NCBI RefSeq assembly: GCF_000374565.1
Contig: NZ_KB894695.1
Coordinates: 1 to 64,000 of the forward strand
DNA from: Siminovitchia fordii DSM 16014 = CIP 108821
GTDB lineage: Bacteria > Bacillota > Bacilli > Bacillales > Bacillaceae_C
Direction: 5' to 3'
Length of the DNA stretch: 64,000 nucleotides
Shown piece after piece: positions 45,207 to 54,530 of this stretch. Numbering within the stretch: the stretch's first letter is position 1; every line of letters begins with the position of its first letter. The notes below the pieces were generated by a model. The model saw nothing but the letters and a program-made list of their open reading frames with translations. It ran no database searches and was not told where the DNA came from. The position numbers and the translations under genes are program-made.

Positions 45207-45242
45207 AAAAATATTGTTTGACTGTAATTTATACTTTCTTTG

Positions 45243-45626
45243 TTATGACTCCTTTTGATGCTTTAACAGGTCACGAATTTCAGTAAGCAATTTAGTTTGC
45301 TCATCTAACTCTTCTGTTTCCTCTTCTTCCTCATCATGCTTTCTTCTTACCGAATTAATCAAACGAATAAATAGAAAAATAGAAAGAGCAATAATGAAAA
45401 AGTCAACTACATTCTGAATAAACACACCGTATTCAATATTTGCATCACCTATTGTGAACTTTAACCCTTCAAAGCTTAAGCCTCCAAGCAAGAGACCAAT
45501 TATTGGCATAATGATATTGTCTACTAAAGACGAAACAATTTTACCAAAAGCGCCTCCAATAATAACTGCTACAGCTAAGTCCATTACATTCCCTTGTGAA
45601 GCAAATTCTTTAAAATCTTTCCACAT
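45243..45626 (-). CDS. mscL: Large-conductance mechanosensitive channel
   Basis: A 127-residue MscL, the pentameric emergency valve opened by membrane tension after osmotic downshock. N-terminal amphipathic part WKDFKEFASQGNVMDLAVAV, pore helix with VIIGGAFGKIVSSLVDNIIM, second helix VVDFFIIALSIFLFIRLIN, charged C-terminal bundle. ATG 45626 with AAAGGAAGG upstream. Confidence 0.95.
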   Translation of the reverse strand: MWKDFKEFASQGNVMDLAVAVIIGGAFGKIVSSLVDNIIMPIIGLLLGGLSFEGLKFTIGDANIEYGVFIQNVVDFFIIALSIFLFIRLINSVRRKHDEEEEETEELDEQTKLLTEIRDLLKHQKES

Positions 45627-46154
45627 AAGCACCTTCCTTTCCCAAACCCAGCCACCTATCTTTGGGCATTTTAAGCAATTTGTAAGTGTCTTTTTCAATA
45701 TTACCTATTAACCCAATTACTCAAAAGGGTCTAAAAAACTATTTTTCTATCGTTTTCACTCAATTGTTTCAACAATTCCACGTTTGGCAGAAGTTTTTGC
45801 GATTTGCCATACTCGACATTTCCGATTAACTTAAGACAGCCAAAAGGATATAAAGAACCTTTTTCCAGAGGAACCGCCAGGAAGTTTGTTTTCATTTTTT
45901 TATAAGCACACATTGGTCAACTACATTGTTTTGACTAAATTAGTTTGTTGTCATTTTGCCATCTGGATTCATGAGCGGCAGTAACGGTGTTCTCTTTACA
46001 TTTTAAGAAAAATTAAAAGGCATGAACACGATGCATTACCGCGTTCAAGCCTAACAAGCTTTCCAATACCCTAATCTGTTAAATTACATTAATCCCCCAT
46101 CTCAGATCAGTATTGTTCTCATGCTTTTTTTATCTTTCTTTCCATCTGACATAC
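45627..46154. other. Intergenic region between mscL and the BCCT gene
   Basis: 528 bases. A 60-codon open frame on the minus strand (45731-45913) has no ribosome site or recognised similarity and is not called. AGGCATGAAC/GTTCAAGCCT at 46018-46052 is a likely terminator. Nothing else is evident. Confidence 0.5.
46018..46052 (-). terminator. Terminator after the BCCT gene
   Basis: AGGC-TGAAC pairs with GTTCA-GCCT, followed on the minus strand by TTTTAATTTTTC; about 100 bases past the BCCT stop. Confidence 0.6.
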
Positions 46155-47708
46155 TTATGCTTTTTTCCTAGCCTGCTGCTCTTCCAAATCTATTACATAT
46201 TCCTTTCCTTCTCTTTCGTTACTTTTCATCAAAATAATTTCGTTACTCAATCCTTTGTAGGTTGAGTAACACATGACTAGCATCATAACGGATAATGGGA
46301 CAGCTGCTGCGACTAGTGCAGATTGCAATCCTTGCAACCCTCCTGTCACAATGAGAACAATTGAAATACCCGCAATAACGACTCCCCAAATGATTTTTGT
46401 CATGGTTTTTGGGTTAGGGTTTCCATTTTCACTTATCATGCCCAAAACGAAGACTGCTGAGTTCGCTGATGTAATAAAGAAAATCAAGACAAGTACCATA
46501 GCAAGGACACTTAGAAAAGCAGTCATTGGAAAATATTCAAAGAATTTGAATAAGGCAGATGTGACATCTGTAGATACAGCATTTGCCAGTTCAGTCGCAC
46601 CTTCAATCTGAATAAGGTGAATAGCGGATCCTCCCATGACCGCGAACCAAAAAAATGAACCAAGTACTGGAATGAATACCGCTCCCATCATAAATTCCTT
46701 TATTGTTCGTCCTTTTGAAATTCTTGCAACGAAACTGCCTACGAGTGGTGCCCATGCAATCCACCAGCCAAAGTAAAACAATGTCCAGCTTGCAATCCAA
46801 GATCCGTCATTATAAGGTTCTGTCCGGAAAGACATACCTATGAAATTTTGTGCATAATCACCGATCCCTTGGAAAAATATTTTTAAAATACTTTGAGTCG
46901 GTCCAAGCAGCAAGACAAATCCAAGTAAAGCAAACGCCAATAACATATTTACATTCGATAAATGCTTCATTGCACCTTGAAGACCTGAAACGGTTGATGC
47001 TACGTAAATTAATGTAACGGCCAGTACAATGAATATTTGTACACTAAAATTAACAGGCAGCCCCCATAGAACGTTGACCCCGCTGTTCACTTGCAGTGTT
47101 CCGAATCCCAATGAAGTTGCGATTCCTATCACAATTGATAGAATTACAATAATATCAACGGCCTTACCAAATTTCCCCCCTATTTTATCTCCTACCAGAG
47201 GGTAAAAAACTGAACTTAATGAGGCAGGTAGTTTTTTTCTAAATTGAAAGAATGCAAGCGACACACCTACCAGTGCATAACATGCCCATGCTGACACTCC
47301 CCAGTGTAAATACACAAATTGCATGGCGAGTTTGGCGGATTCCTCTGAAGAACCTTTCCCGAATGGTGGATCGATATAATAAGAAACAGGTTCAGCGACT
47401 CCCCAAAACACAAGGCTGATCCCGATTGAGGCACTGAATAGCATCCCAATCCAAGTAGCTGTTTTATATTCAGGACGATCAGAATCATCTCCTAATCTGA
47501 TATGTCCAAACTTTGAGAGTCCTATATACATACAAAATGAAAAAAATACAAATACACTTCCTAAGATGAACCATCCCAAGTTATTATAAATAAACGATAA
47601 AGATGTTTCCGAAAACCTTTCAAGCTGCTTTGGAATAAAAACTCCAAGACTGATTAAGACAAGACTGAAAGCTAACGAGATATAAAAGACCGCTTTCTTA
47701 CTCTTCAT
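46155..47708 (-). CDS. BCCT-family transporter, probable carnitine/betaine uptake
   Basis: 517 residues, 12 helices, betaine/carnitine/choline transporter family. The aromatic motif FYFGWWIAWAPLVGSFVARI and RISKGRTIKEF are the family signature; SASIGISLVFWGVAEPVSYY is helix 3 with the Gly-rich Na+/substrate stretch. Many members take up trimethylammonium compounds with Na+ or by exchange. Position after the catabolic genes suggests that it supplies their substrate. A cre box (47784-47797) and an inverted repeat (47733-47755) lie upstream, so it may have its own promoter. AGGAG precedes ATG 47708. Confidence 0.9.
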   Translation of the reverse strand: MKSKKAVFYISLAFSLVLISLGVFIPKQLERFSETSLSFIYNNLGWFILGSVFVFFSFCMYIGLSKFGHIRLGDDSDRPEYKTATWIGMLFSASIGISLVFWGVAEPVSYYIDPPFGKGSSEESAKLAMQFVYLHWGVSAWACYALVGVSLAFFQFRKKLPASLSSVFYPLVGDKIGGKFGKAVDIIVILSIVIGIATSLGFGTLQVNSGVNVLWGLPVNFSVQIFIVLAVTLIYVASTVSGLQGAMKHLSNVNMLLAFALLGFVLLLGPTQSILKIFFQGIGDYAQNFIGMSFRTEPYNDGSWIASWTLFYFGWWIAWAPLVGSFVARISKGRTIKEFMMGAVFIPVLGSFFWFAVMGGSAIHLIQIEGATELANAVSTDVTSALFKFFEYFPMTAFLSVLAMVLVLIFFITSANSAVFVLGMISENGNPNPKTMTKIIWGVVIAGISIVLIVTGGLQGLQSALVAAAVPLSVMMLVMCYSTYKGLSNEIILMKSNEREGKEYVIDLEEQQARKKA

Positions 47709-47732
47709 ATAAACACTCCTATTATTTTAATA

Positions 47733-47755
47733 CGTTCACTTACATTGGATGAACG
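47733..47755. promoter_or_regulatory. Inverted repeat CGTTCA-N11-TGAACG
   Basis: A perfect 6-base inverted repeat 25 bases upstream of the BCCT start codon, in its promoter region. It may be an operator; no similar site was found upstream of the reductase gene. Confidence 0.35.
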
Positions 47756-47783
47756 AAAATACAACTAAGCAAAAATAAGGATT

Positions 47784-47797
47784 TGTAAGCGCTGTCT
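47784..47797 (+). promoter_or_regulatory. Catabolite-responsive element (CcpA box)
   Basis: TGTAAGCGCTGTCT matches the consensus TGWAANCGNTNWCA at every fixed position but the last. It lies about 80 bases upstream of the BCCT gene, so glucose repression by CcpA is likely. Confidence 0.6.
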
Positions 47798-47841
47798 TTT
47801 AGATGTAAAGAGTATGGACAAGTAAATACCGCTATTTTTCA

Positions 47842-47877
47842 TCAGCCAGGAATCAGATCATAACTATTCCTGGCTGA
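47842..47877 (-). terminator. 12-base-pair hairpin between dehydrogenase and BCCT genes
   Basis: TCAGCCAGGAAT (47842-47853) pairs perfectly with ATTCCTGGCTGA (47866-47877), 12 bases after the dehydrogenase stop. There is no T run, so it may be a partial terminator or a processing/stability structure within one transcript. Confidence 0.5.
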
Positions 47878-47888
47878 CTAATTTTCCT

Positions 47889-48989
47889 TCATTTATTCTC
47901 TGAATACAAGAATTTCTTCTGAATACAAGAAGTTACAACTTCCACCATTTTATCTCCAACTTCTGAAGTGATGGCCGATCCTCCCATATCAGGTGTAAGC
48001 ACCTCTTTTTTGATAAGTAACTCTTCGATTCCAGAAACAATCACTTTTCCATACTCTTCATATCCAAAGAAATCCATCATTTGACTGGCAGACCAGATGG
48101 CTGCGAGCGGGTTGCTCAAACCTTTCCCTGCTATATCAGGGGCTGATCCGTGAACAGGTTCGAACATAGATGGATATTTTCTTTCCGGATTGATGTTGGC
48201 ACCTGCAGCAAGTCCAATTCCACCGGCAATTGCAGCTCCTACATCAGTTAATATGTCACCGAATAAATTGGAAGTCACGACGACTTCAAATCGTTTAGGG
48301 TCAGTGATCATTAACATCGCTGCCGCATCAACGAGATAAGATGCTGTCTTTACATCAGGATAATCCATGCTTACTTCTTCAAACACTTCATCCCAAAAAA
48401 CCATCGAATAATTTAAGGCATTCGCTTTTGAAATGCTCGTAAGTGTTTTCCCTTCTTTTTTAGCTACTTCAAAAGCATAACGAATGATGCGCTCCGTTCC
48501 TTTACGGGAAAAAACCGAATTTTGCAACACAACCTCGTTATCTTGGCCCTTGAAAAGCCAATCACCTGCTCCAGAATATTCACCTTCAGTATTTTCACGG
48601 ATGAATAACATATCGATATCATCGATCTTAACATCTGCTAAATTAGAATGAGCTCCACGCAACAATTTAACAGGACGAAGATTGACGTATTGATCAAAGC
48701 TTTTACGAATGATCAGCAATAACTCCCATAAAGAAATATGGTCTGGGACGCCGGGAAAACCGACAGCACCTAAATAAATTGCATCAAATTCTTTTAGCTG
48801 ATCAATCCCGTCATCATCCATCATTTTTCCAAATTTCGTGTAAAATTCGCACCCCCAAGGAAAATAGGTGAAATCAAATTTGAAGTTTGTATCAAGTTCT
48901 GATATTTTATTTAAAACTTTAATCCCTTCATTGATGACTTCCGGACCGATCCCGTCCCCCGGAATAACCGCTATTTTATATGTTTTCAT
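47889..48989 (-). CDS. D-malate dehydrogenase (decarboxylating), DmlA/TtuC type
   Basis: 366 residues, NAD-dependent beta-decarboxylating dehydrogenase related to LeuB and isocitrate dehydrogenase. VIPGDGIGPEV at the N-terminus, then VPDHISLW and FDQYVNLRPVKLL, which are specific to the D-malate/tartrate branch (LeuB has other residues there), RENTEGEYSG, TSISKANAL and FEPVHGSAPDIAGKG. It would turn (R)-malate into pyruvate and CO2. It lies 9 bases after the aldehyde dehydrogenase gene. In the proposed carnitine route it completes conversion of malic semialdehyde. Tartrate is an alternative substrate. Confidence 0.87.
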   Translation of the reverse strand: MKTYKIAVIPGDGIGPEVINEGIKVLNKISELDTNFKFDFTYFPWGCEFYTKFGKMMDDDGIDQLKEFDAIYLGAVGFPGVPDHISLWELLLIIRKSFDQYVNLRPVKLLRGAHSNLADVKIDDIDMLFIRENTEGEYSGAGDWLFKGQDNEVVLQNSVFSRKGTERIIRYAFEVAKKEGKTLTSISKANALNYSMVFWDEVFEEVSMDYPDVKTASYLVDAAAMLMITDPKRFEVVVTSNLFGDILTDVGAAIAGGIGLAAGANINPERKYPSMFEPVHGSAPDIAGKGLSNPLAAIWSASQMMDFFGYEEYGKVIVSGIEELLIKKEVLTPDMGGSAITSEVGDKMVEVVTSCIQKKFLYSENK

Positions 48990-48998
48990 GTCAGCTCC

Positions 48999-50453
48999 TC
49001 ATTCTTGGCTTTGGTTCCAAACAACTAATTTCATTTCCGTCATTTCTTCCACTGCATATTTAACGCCTTCACGGCCGGTTCCACTGTCTTTTACTCCGCC
49101 ATACGGCATTTGATCCACCCTGAATGTCGGAACGTCGTTAACAATAACCCCTCCAACATATAATTCCTTTGTTGCATATAAAGCGTTTTTAATATTGTTC
49201 GTATATATTCCTGCCTGCAGTCCGAAACGGGAATCATTTACGCAGCGGACAGCTTCCTCAACCGACTTTACTTTATTTACTACAACAACTGGCGCGAATA
49301 CTTCTTGACAAGATACTTTTAAATCAGAATGAGCACCTGTAATAATCGTCGGCTCAAGTACTCCTTCTGTCAGTTTACCTCCGGTTCTGATGATTGCCTT
49401 CTCCTTCGCTTCAGCAATCCATGCCAGCGCACGATTAGTGTCATCTTTAGAGATTAATGCAGATATATCTGTTTCTGGATTAAGCGGGTCGCCAATTTTC
49501 AATTGTTTGGCCGCTTCGGTAAATTTAGAGACAAACTCCTCAAACACATCTTCATGCACATATACACGCTGGAGTGAAATACATACTTGACCCTGATTGG
49601 AGAAAGCTCCCATTATACATCGGTCAATTATGGTATCCACAACTACATCTTTATCGATGATGAGTGCTGAATTAGATCCTAGTTCAAGTGTTGTTTTTTT
49701 CAAACCTGCTTTGTTGCGTATGCCGATTCCGACACTGGGACTTCCGGTAAAAGTGATCATATTTACGCGGTCATCCTCTACAATGGCCTCTCCTACTACT
49801 CTTCCGGAACCTGTTACCACATTCAGTACTCCTGCCGGAAGTCCGGCTTCTTCAAAAACCTCGGCAATAAAAAGGGCGGACAACGGAGTTTGTGATGCAG
49901 GTTTTAAAACCATCGCATTTCCCGCCGCAATAGCAGGTCCCACTTTATGAGCAACTAAATTCATAGGAAAGTTAAACGGTGTGATAGCCCCAATTACTCC
50001 AATAGGTTCTCTTACCGTGTAACCGATACGCCCTGCCCCGCTCTCTGCTGCATCAAATGGAATCGTTTCTCCATGAATTCTTTTTGCTTCTTCAGCGGAA
50101 AACTTATAAGTCTCTATCGTTCTTGCCACTTCCGCCTTGGCAAAAGCAATGGGTTTTGCCGACTCCAGCGCTATAATCCTTGCCGCTTCATCTACTTTAT
50201 CTTTTAAAATAGAGGCAGCATTCTCCAATATTTCTGCCCGTTTAAAAGCAGTCATTTTCCCGATGATTGAACGCGCTTTACAGGCAACTGTGATTGCGTC
50301 ATAAGTTTGCTCCTTGGTTGCTGCCGCAATTTGTGCGATCTCCTCACCGGAATATGGAGAATAGAGAGGGGTGTAACTTGATGTTTCCACCCGCTCGCCA
50401 TTGATGATTAATGACTTTTTATCTGATTTCACTTCACTTGTCAATTTACTCAT
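48999..50453 (-). CDS. NAD(P)-dependent aldehyde dehydrogenase, probable malic semialdehyde dehydrogenase
   Basis: 484 residues, ALDH superfamily. Cofactor region ITPFNFPMNLVAHKVGPA and LKPASQTPLSA; catalytic Glu in TLELGSNSALI; catalytic Cys in FSNQGQVCISLQR; C-terminal RVDQMPYGGVKDSGTGREG. Similar to lactaldehyde and succinate-semialdehyde dehydrogenases. Its start overlaps the Rieske oxygenase stop by 8 bases and the D-malate-type dehydrogenase follows by 9 bases, so a malic semialdehyde substrate is inferred from context only. Confidence 0.88.
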   Translation of the reverse strand: MSKLTSEVKSDKKSLIINGERVETSSYTPLYSPYSGEEIAQIAAATKEQTYDAITVACKARSIIGKMTAFKRAEILENAASILKDKVDEAARIIALESAKPIAFAKAEVARTIETYKFSAEEAKRIHGETIPFDAAESGAGRIGYTVREPIGVIGAITPFNFPMNLVAHKVGPAIAAGNAMVLKPASQTPLSALFIAEVFEEAGLPAGVLNVVTGSGRVVGEAIVEDDRVNMITFTGSPSVGIGIRNKAGLKKTTLELGSNSALIIDKDVVVDTIIDRCIMGAFSNQGQVCISLQRVYVHEDVFEEFVSKFTEAAKQLKIGDPLNPETDISALISKDDTNRALAWIAEAKEKAIIRTGGKLTEGVLEPTIITGAHSDLKVSCQEVFAPVVVVNKVKSVEEAVRCVNDSRFGLQAGIYTNNIKNALYATKELYVGGVIVNDVPTFRVDQMPYGGVKDSGTGREGVKYAVEEMTEMKLVVWNQSQE

Positions 50454-51528
50454 TTAGAGCCTCCAACACCATTTCATGAAACTGTACGATGGCTTGTTCA
50501 GAAGAAGAATATCTGCCGCGCTCAAAAGCACGTGATCGGAACCCGATTTGTTCTAATTCGACAAGTTCAATATCTTCCTGACGAACTTGCTCCGCAAATG
50601 CAACTAAATCTTTTTCATCCTGAGTCAATTCCTCATCCCGGAAATAATACGTGTAAACAATCAGCGTATTTTCATGATCGATTGGCTTTAATTGAATCGT
50701 GGCCATATTTCCCGGACCTGGGTAGATTGTTAACATCAGATTTGGCCATAACCAGTAGAAGGAACCTCCTTGCATTTCAGCTTCATCCAATTCTACAGAT
50801 CCATAATTTTTTTCCGGCTTTACGTTTGAAGCTTGAACAGAATAGTTCTCGCAAGTAGTGATTTGGTATTGATTCATGTCCAACGTCGCCACAAAGCTTG
50901 GGTGTGCTACGTGACAGTGATCGCACTCCAAATAGTTGTCCACAAATGCTTTCCAGTTCGCTTTAAGATGCCTCGTTTTTACATTTGTTCTTTTTAATTC
51001 ACTCAAGAATGGGAATTTGCTTAAACGATCAAAGAAATCTCCGTAGGATTCGGCCAATGGTTTCGCATTGTCATCCAAGTTTACGAAAATAAGCGATTCC
51101 AAAATTTCCACTCGAACGGGGCGCAGACATGCATCTTGTACACAGGCTGCATCCTCCCCTCTAAAGTTAGGCGCCTTGTTCAATTTCCCATCTAGTTTGA
51201 AAGTCCATCCGTGATACCCACATTGTAAAATTCTTTTCTTACCGGATTCATTTTTTTCCAGCTTTGTAGCCCGGTGAGGACAAACGTTATAGAAGGCCCG
51301 GATGACACCGTCTTGTCCTCGAATGACGATAATCGGCTCATCCGCAACTTCCGTTGTGAAAAAAGATCCCTCTTTTTCTAATTGGCTGATGTGACCTACT
51401 TTTTGCCACGTTTTTGAAAAAATCAAATCCCTCTCTTTTTCAAATGATTTTGGATCTGTGTATTTATCATAAGACAGTGTTCTTTCAAATGTACGATTTG
51501 TATTGTTAATAACTTTGTTATAGGACAT
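50446..51528 (-). CDS. Rieske non-heme iron oxygenase, CntA-like alpha subunit
   Basis: 360 residues, the length of carnitine monooxygenase CntA (about 370) and shorter than GbcA. Rieske [2Fe-2S] ligands in CPHRATKLE and QCGYHGWTF (CxH, CxxH). The mononuclear iron site is DNYLECDHCHVAHPSF: two His, with Glu at the bridging place where most Rieske oxygenases have Asp; CntA also has Glu there. EELTQDEKDLV and the following helix also resemble CntA. Expected reaction: C-N or N-methyl oxidation of a quaternary amine, for carnitine giving trimethylamine and malic semialdehyde. ATG 51528 with GGGGG 8 bases upstream. Glycine betaine or proline betaine remain possible substrates. Confidence 0.85.
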   Translation of the reverse strand: MSYNKVINNTNRTFERTLSYDKYTDPKSFEKERDLIFSKTWQKVGHISQLEKEGSFFTTEVADEPIIVIRGQDGVIRAFYNVCPHRATKLEKNESGKKRILQCGYHGWTFKLDGKLNKAPNFRGEDAACVQDACLRPVRVEILESLIFVNLDDNAKPLAESYGDFFDRLSKFPFLSELKRTNVKTRHLKANWKAFVDNYLECDHCHVAHPSFVATLDMNQYQITTCENYSVQASNVKPEKNYGSVELDEAEMQGGSFYWLWPNLMLTIYPGPGNMATIQLKPIDHENTLIVYTYYFRDEELTQDEKDLVAFAEQVRQEDIELVELEQIGFRSRAFERGRYSSSEQAIVQFHEMVLEALNE

Positions 51529-51561
51529 AGACAATTCCCCCTGTTTTCAAGATTATGTTTT

Positions 51562-51822
<261 letters not shown>

Positions 51823-51832
51823 CTAAAAAGAA

Positions 51833-52846
51833 TCAAGTTAAAATTTTATTTGTGTTTTCCATCAAGGTCGTACTATGAACCGTCTGCACTTTCGCCGTCG
51901 GGTCAATATAAACTTTCGCATTGCTGACTGCTGTCGGTGCCTCACCAAAGCCGCTTGCAATCAGCTTGACCTTTCCCTCATAGGTGCAAATATCACCTGC
52001 AGCGTAAATACCCGGGATATTTGTCTCCATTCTGGAATTGACGACGATTGAATTTTTATCAATTTCTAAGCCCCAATCCGTAATTGGACCGAGTGAAGAA
52101 ACAAATCCGTAATTAACTAATACAGCGTCAGCATGTAATTCGAGTGTGTTGTCACCTTTTGCTTCAGAAACAATGACTCTCTCAATTTCTTCGTCACCAA
52201 TGAGTTCGGTGGGGACGTATGGAGTTAAAATTTCCACATTTGATTTCATTAATAAATCTACACTGTGTTCATGAGCCCGAAATTTATTCCTGCGATGGAC
52301 AATCATAACTTTTTTTGCAATCGGTTCCAACATTAAGGCCCAATCTACCGCAGAATCTCCTCCGCCAAAAACAACCACCTCTTTCCCTTCAAATTGTGCT
52401 AAATTTTGAACGGAGTAGTGAAGATTCGTTTGTCCAAATTTTTCTTCGCCAGGTATTTTCAATTTCCGGGGTTGAAAAGCGCCGTTCCCTGCAGTAATGA
52501 TCACAGCCTTGGAATAATGTGTTTCTTTGTTAGTAGTGATGGCAAACAGCTTCTCATCAATTCTTACAATACTTTCAACGGATTGTTCGAGACAAACTGT
52601 TGCTTCAAACTGATTCATTTGGTCCAGCAAGTTATTAATCAATTCCTGGCCGCTGATTTTCGGAAAACCAGCAATATCATAAATATATTTCTCCGGATAT
52701 AAGGCAGACAGTTGACCACCTAATTGAGGAAGGCTCTCGATAATTTTTACCGTGGCATTGCGCATCCCCGCATAAAAGGCGGTAAACAGGCCAACAGGGC
52801 CTCCCCCAATAATTGTGATGTCATATTCGTCTATAGGTTTTTCCAT
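51833..52846 (-). CDS. Ferredoxin-NADP+ reductase paralogue of YumC
   Basis: 337 residues, thioredoxin-reductase-like flavoprotein without CxxC. FAD motif [22 protein letters not shown] motif [40 protein letters not shown] near the end. Very similar to yumC at 26217-27215, so a duplicated copy recruited to this operon. First gene after the sigma-54 promoter. ATG 52846 is chosen: GGGAGG is 7 bases upstream, while the longer frame would start upstream of the promoter itself. Confidence 0.9.
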   Translation of the reverse strand: MEKPIDEYDITIIGGGPVGLFTAFYAGMRNATVKIIESLPQLGGQLSALYPEKYIYDIAGFPKISGQELINNLLDQMNQFEATVCLEQSVESIVRIDEKLFAITTNKETHYSKAVIITAGNGAFQPRKLKIPGEEKFGQTNLHYSVQNLAQFEGKEVVVFGGGDSAVDWALMLEPIAKKVMIVHRRNKFRAHEHSVDLLMKSNVEILTPYVPTELIGDEEIERVIVSEAKGDNTLELHADAVLVNYGFVSSLGPITDWGLEIDKNSIVVNSRMETNIPGIYAAGDICTYEGKVKLIASGFGEAPTAVSNAKVYIDPTAKVQTVHSTTLMENTNKILT

Positions 52847-52903
52847 AACCATGCCTCCCTTATCTGACAAATAAATATTCTTTTTAGACTTAAGTATTAT
52901 CAT

Positions 52904-52919
52904 TGCAACTACCGTGCCA
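52904..52919 (-). promoter_or_regulatory. Sigma-54 (SigL) -24/-12 promoter
   Basis: TGGCACGGTAGTTGCA read on the minus strand equals the consensus TGGCACG-N4-TTGCA, with GG (52918-52917) and GC (52906-52905) exactly 10 bases apart. Transcription would start near 52893, leaving a leader of about 45 bases before the reductase gene. The divergent neighbour encodes a sigma-54 activator, which makes this call strong. Confidence 0.92.
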
Positions 52920-52981
52920 ATATTAAAAAGCGTATAAGGTTCAGTCGAAATAACAAAAATAGGTGAAAAATTCATTTTTTT

Positions 52982-52997
52982 GAGTTATATTTAACTC
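52982..52997. promoter_or_regulatory. Inverted repeat GAGTTA-N4-TAACTC (activator site 1)
   Basis: Perfect 6-4-6 inverted repeat, centred about 97 bases upstream of the predicted sigma-54 start site. Probable upstream activating sequence for the PAS-AAA+ regulator encoded next door. Confidence 0.6.
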
Positions 52998-53014
52998 GTA
53001 ATTAAAAAAATATT

Positions 53015-53030
53015 GAGTCAATTTTGATTC
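53015..53030. promoter_or_regulatory. Inverted repeat GAGTCA-N4-TGATTC (activator site 2)
   Basis: A 6-4-6 repeat with one mismatch and the same outer bases as site 1, exactly 33 bases away centre to centre, about three helical turns. It lies 23 bases before the regulator's start codon, so it could also serve autoregulation. Confidence 0.55.
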
Positions 53031-53052
53031 GTTAAAAAGGGAGGGCTTATAA

Positions 53053-54420
53053 TTGAATAGGAAAAGTGAGGAAAATACTTTAGAAATAACGGTAGAGGCT
53101 CTTTTAAGAATACTTGATTATTCTTCTGATGAAATTTTTGTATTAGACAGGGACCAGAGAATTGTTTATGTTAACCGCACTTGTGAAAAACATTATGGTT
53201 TGAAGCCTTCTGATATAATTGGAAAATTAAATTTTGAATTATTTAACAAAGGTTATTGGAAACCCTCTATTGTTCCGGAAGTATATGAGACGAAAATACC
53301 TTGTTATATGAAGCAAGAAACCTATATTGGAACAGAATTGATGACATCTGCTATCCCAATTTTGAATGAAAAAAACGAAATTGAATTAGTTGTTATCACT
53401 GCTTCTGAGCTCCAAAGATATAAAATGCTAAAGAACGTAGATTCCGTGAATCAAAATCAGCAGGAACCGGTAATGGCTTTAAGAAAAATCATCGCTAATT
53501 GTGAAAAGATGGAGAAAACCCTTGAATTTTGTAAAAAGATTGCGGGAACAGATTCTACTGTATTAATATTAGGAGAATCCGGAACAGGTAAAGGAGTGCT
53601 TGCTCAGCATATCCATCAAATCAGTAATAGAAAAAACCAACCTTTCATGAATATTAATTGTGCTGCTATCCCTGAGGAACTATTGGAATCTGAATTATTC
53701 GGTTATAAAGAAGGTGCCTTTACAGGTGCAAAAAGCTCTGGCAATGAGGGGTTAATTGCAGCAGCCGACGGCGGGACTTTATTTCTTGATGAAATTGGAG
53801 AAATGCCACTGAGCATTCAAGCCAAGCTGCTTCAAGTAATCCAGGACAAAGAGTTTATTCCACTTGGAAGCAATGAAACAAGGAAAGTGGATATCCGGAT
53901 TGTTACTGCGACAAATCAGAATCTGTTGGAAATGGTCCAAAAAAAGAAATTCCGTGAAGACTTGTTCTATCGATTAAATGTTGTCGATATTCATTTACCT
54001 CCACTCAAAGAGAGAAAAGAAGACATCATTCCACTAACTTATAGTTTTTTAAACAAATTTAATCAAAAATACAATGAAAATAAAGTTATCTCAAAAGAGT
54101 GCCTGGACATTCTCATTCAATATGATTGGCCGGGAAATGTCCGCCAGCTTGAAAACTTAATGGAACGACTGGTAGTCATCAGCGATTCCATTATCCAGGT
54201 TGATGACCTTCCGGACCTTATCAAAGACAGCGTTGGACCAATCCCGAAATTATTACAAGCCACTACCCTTGATAAAGCCCTATCCGATACAACGAGAATC
54301 TTAGTGAGAAAAGCATATATAGAGCATGGCTCTTCAAGAAAAGTAGCCAGCGAATTAAGCATTAGCCAAACAAAAGCCTCTCGATTGATTAGAGAATATT
54401 GTCGGGACCTAATAGGATAA
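53053..54420 (+). CDS. PAS-AAA+-Fis sigma-54-dependent activator
   Basis: 455 residues, RocR/BkdR-like enhancer-binding protein. PAS domain at residues 10-120 (SSDEIFVLDRDQRIVYVNRT) as probable ligand sensor. AAA+ domain: Walker A GESGTGKG, the sigma-54 contact loop GAFTGA, Walker B GGTLFLDEIGE, arginine-finger region FREDLFYRLNV. C-terminal Fis-type helix-turn-helix (SSRKVASELSISQTKASRLI). TTG start with AAAGGGAGGG upstream. Divergent from the oxygenase operon, whose promoter is of the sigma-54 type, so it almost surely activates that operon when its substrate is present. Confidence 0.93.
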   Translation: MNRKSEENTLEITVEALLRILDYSSDEIFVLDRDQRIVYVNRTCEKHYGLKPSDIIGKLNFELFNKGYWKPSIVPEVYETKIPCYMKQETYIGTELMTSAIPILNEKNEIELVVITASELQRYKMLKNVDSVNQNQQEPVMALRKIIANCEKMEKTLEFCKKIAGTDSTVLILGESGTGKGVLAQHIHQISNRKNQPFMNINCAAIPEELLESELFGYKEGAFTGAKSSGNEGLIAAADGGTLFLDEIGEMPLSIQAKLLQVIQDKEFIPLGSNETRKVDIRIVTATNQNLLEMVQKKKFREDLFYRLNVVDIHLPPLKERKEDIIPLTYSFLNKFNQKYNENKVISKECLDILIQYDWPGNVRQLENLMERLVVISDSIIQVDDLPDLIKDSVGPIPKLLQATTLDKALSDTTRILVRKAYIEHGSSRKVASELSISQTKASRLIREYCRDLIG

Positions 54421-54530
54421 AGAGCCGTATCGCTTGAATTCACAAACAATAACTAGAACTGTCATACATAAAATAACAGTACGTGAATATTGAATTATTC
54501 TATTGATTTTAGATAAGTCAGGAGGAAAAA

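Noticed and set aside
45731-45913. 60-codon minus-strand frame between mscL and the BCCT gene
   Set aside because: No ribosome site, no recognised similarity, no terminator; not distinguishable from chance.
52847-52975. N-terminal extension of the operon's reductase by 43 codons
   Set aside because: It would start upstream of the sigma-54 promoter; the internal ATG 52846 has an ideal ribosome site and matches the family.
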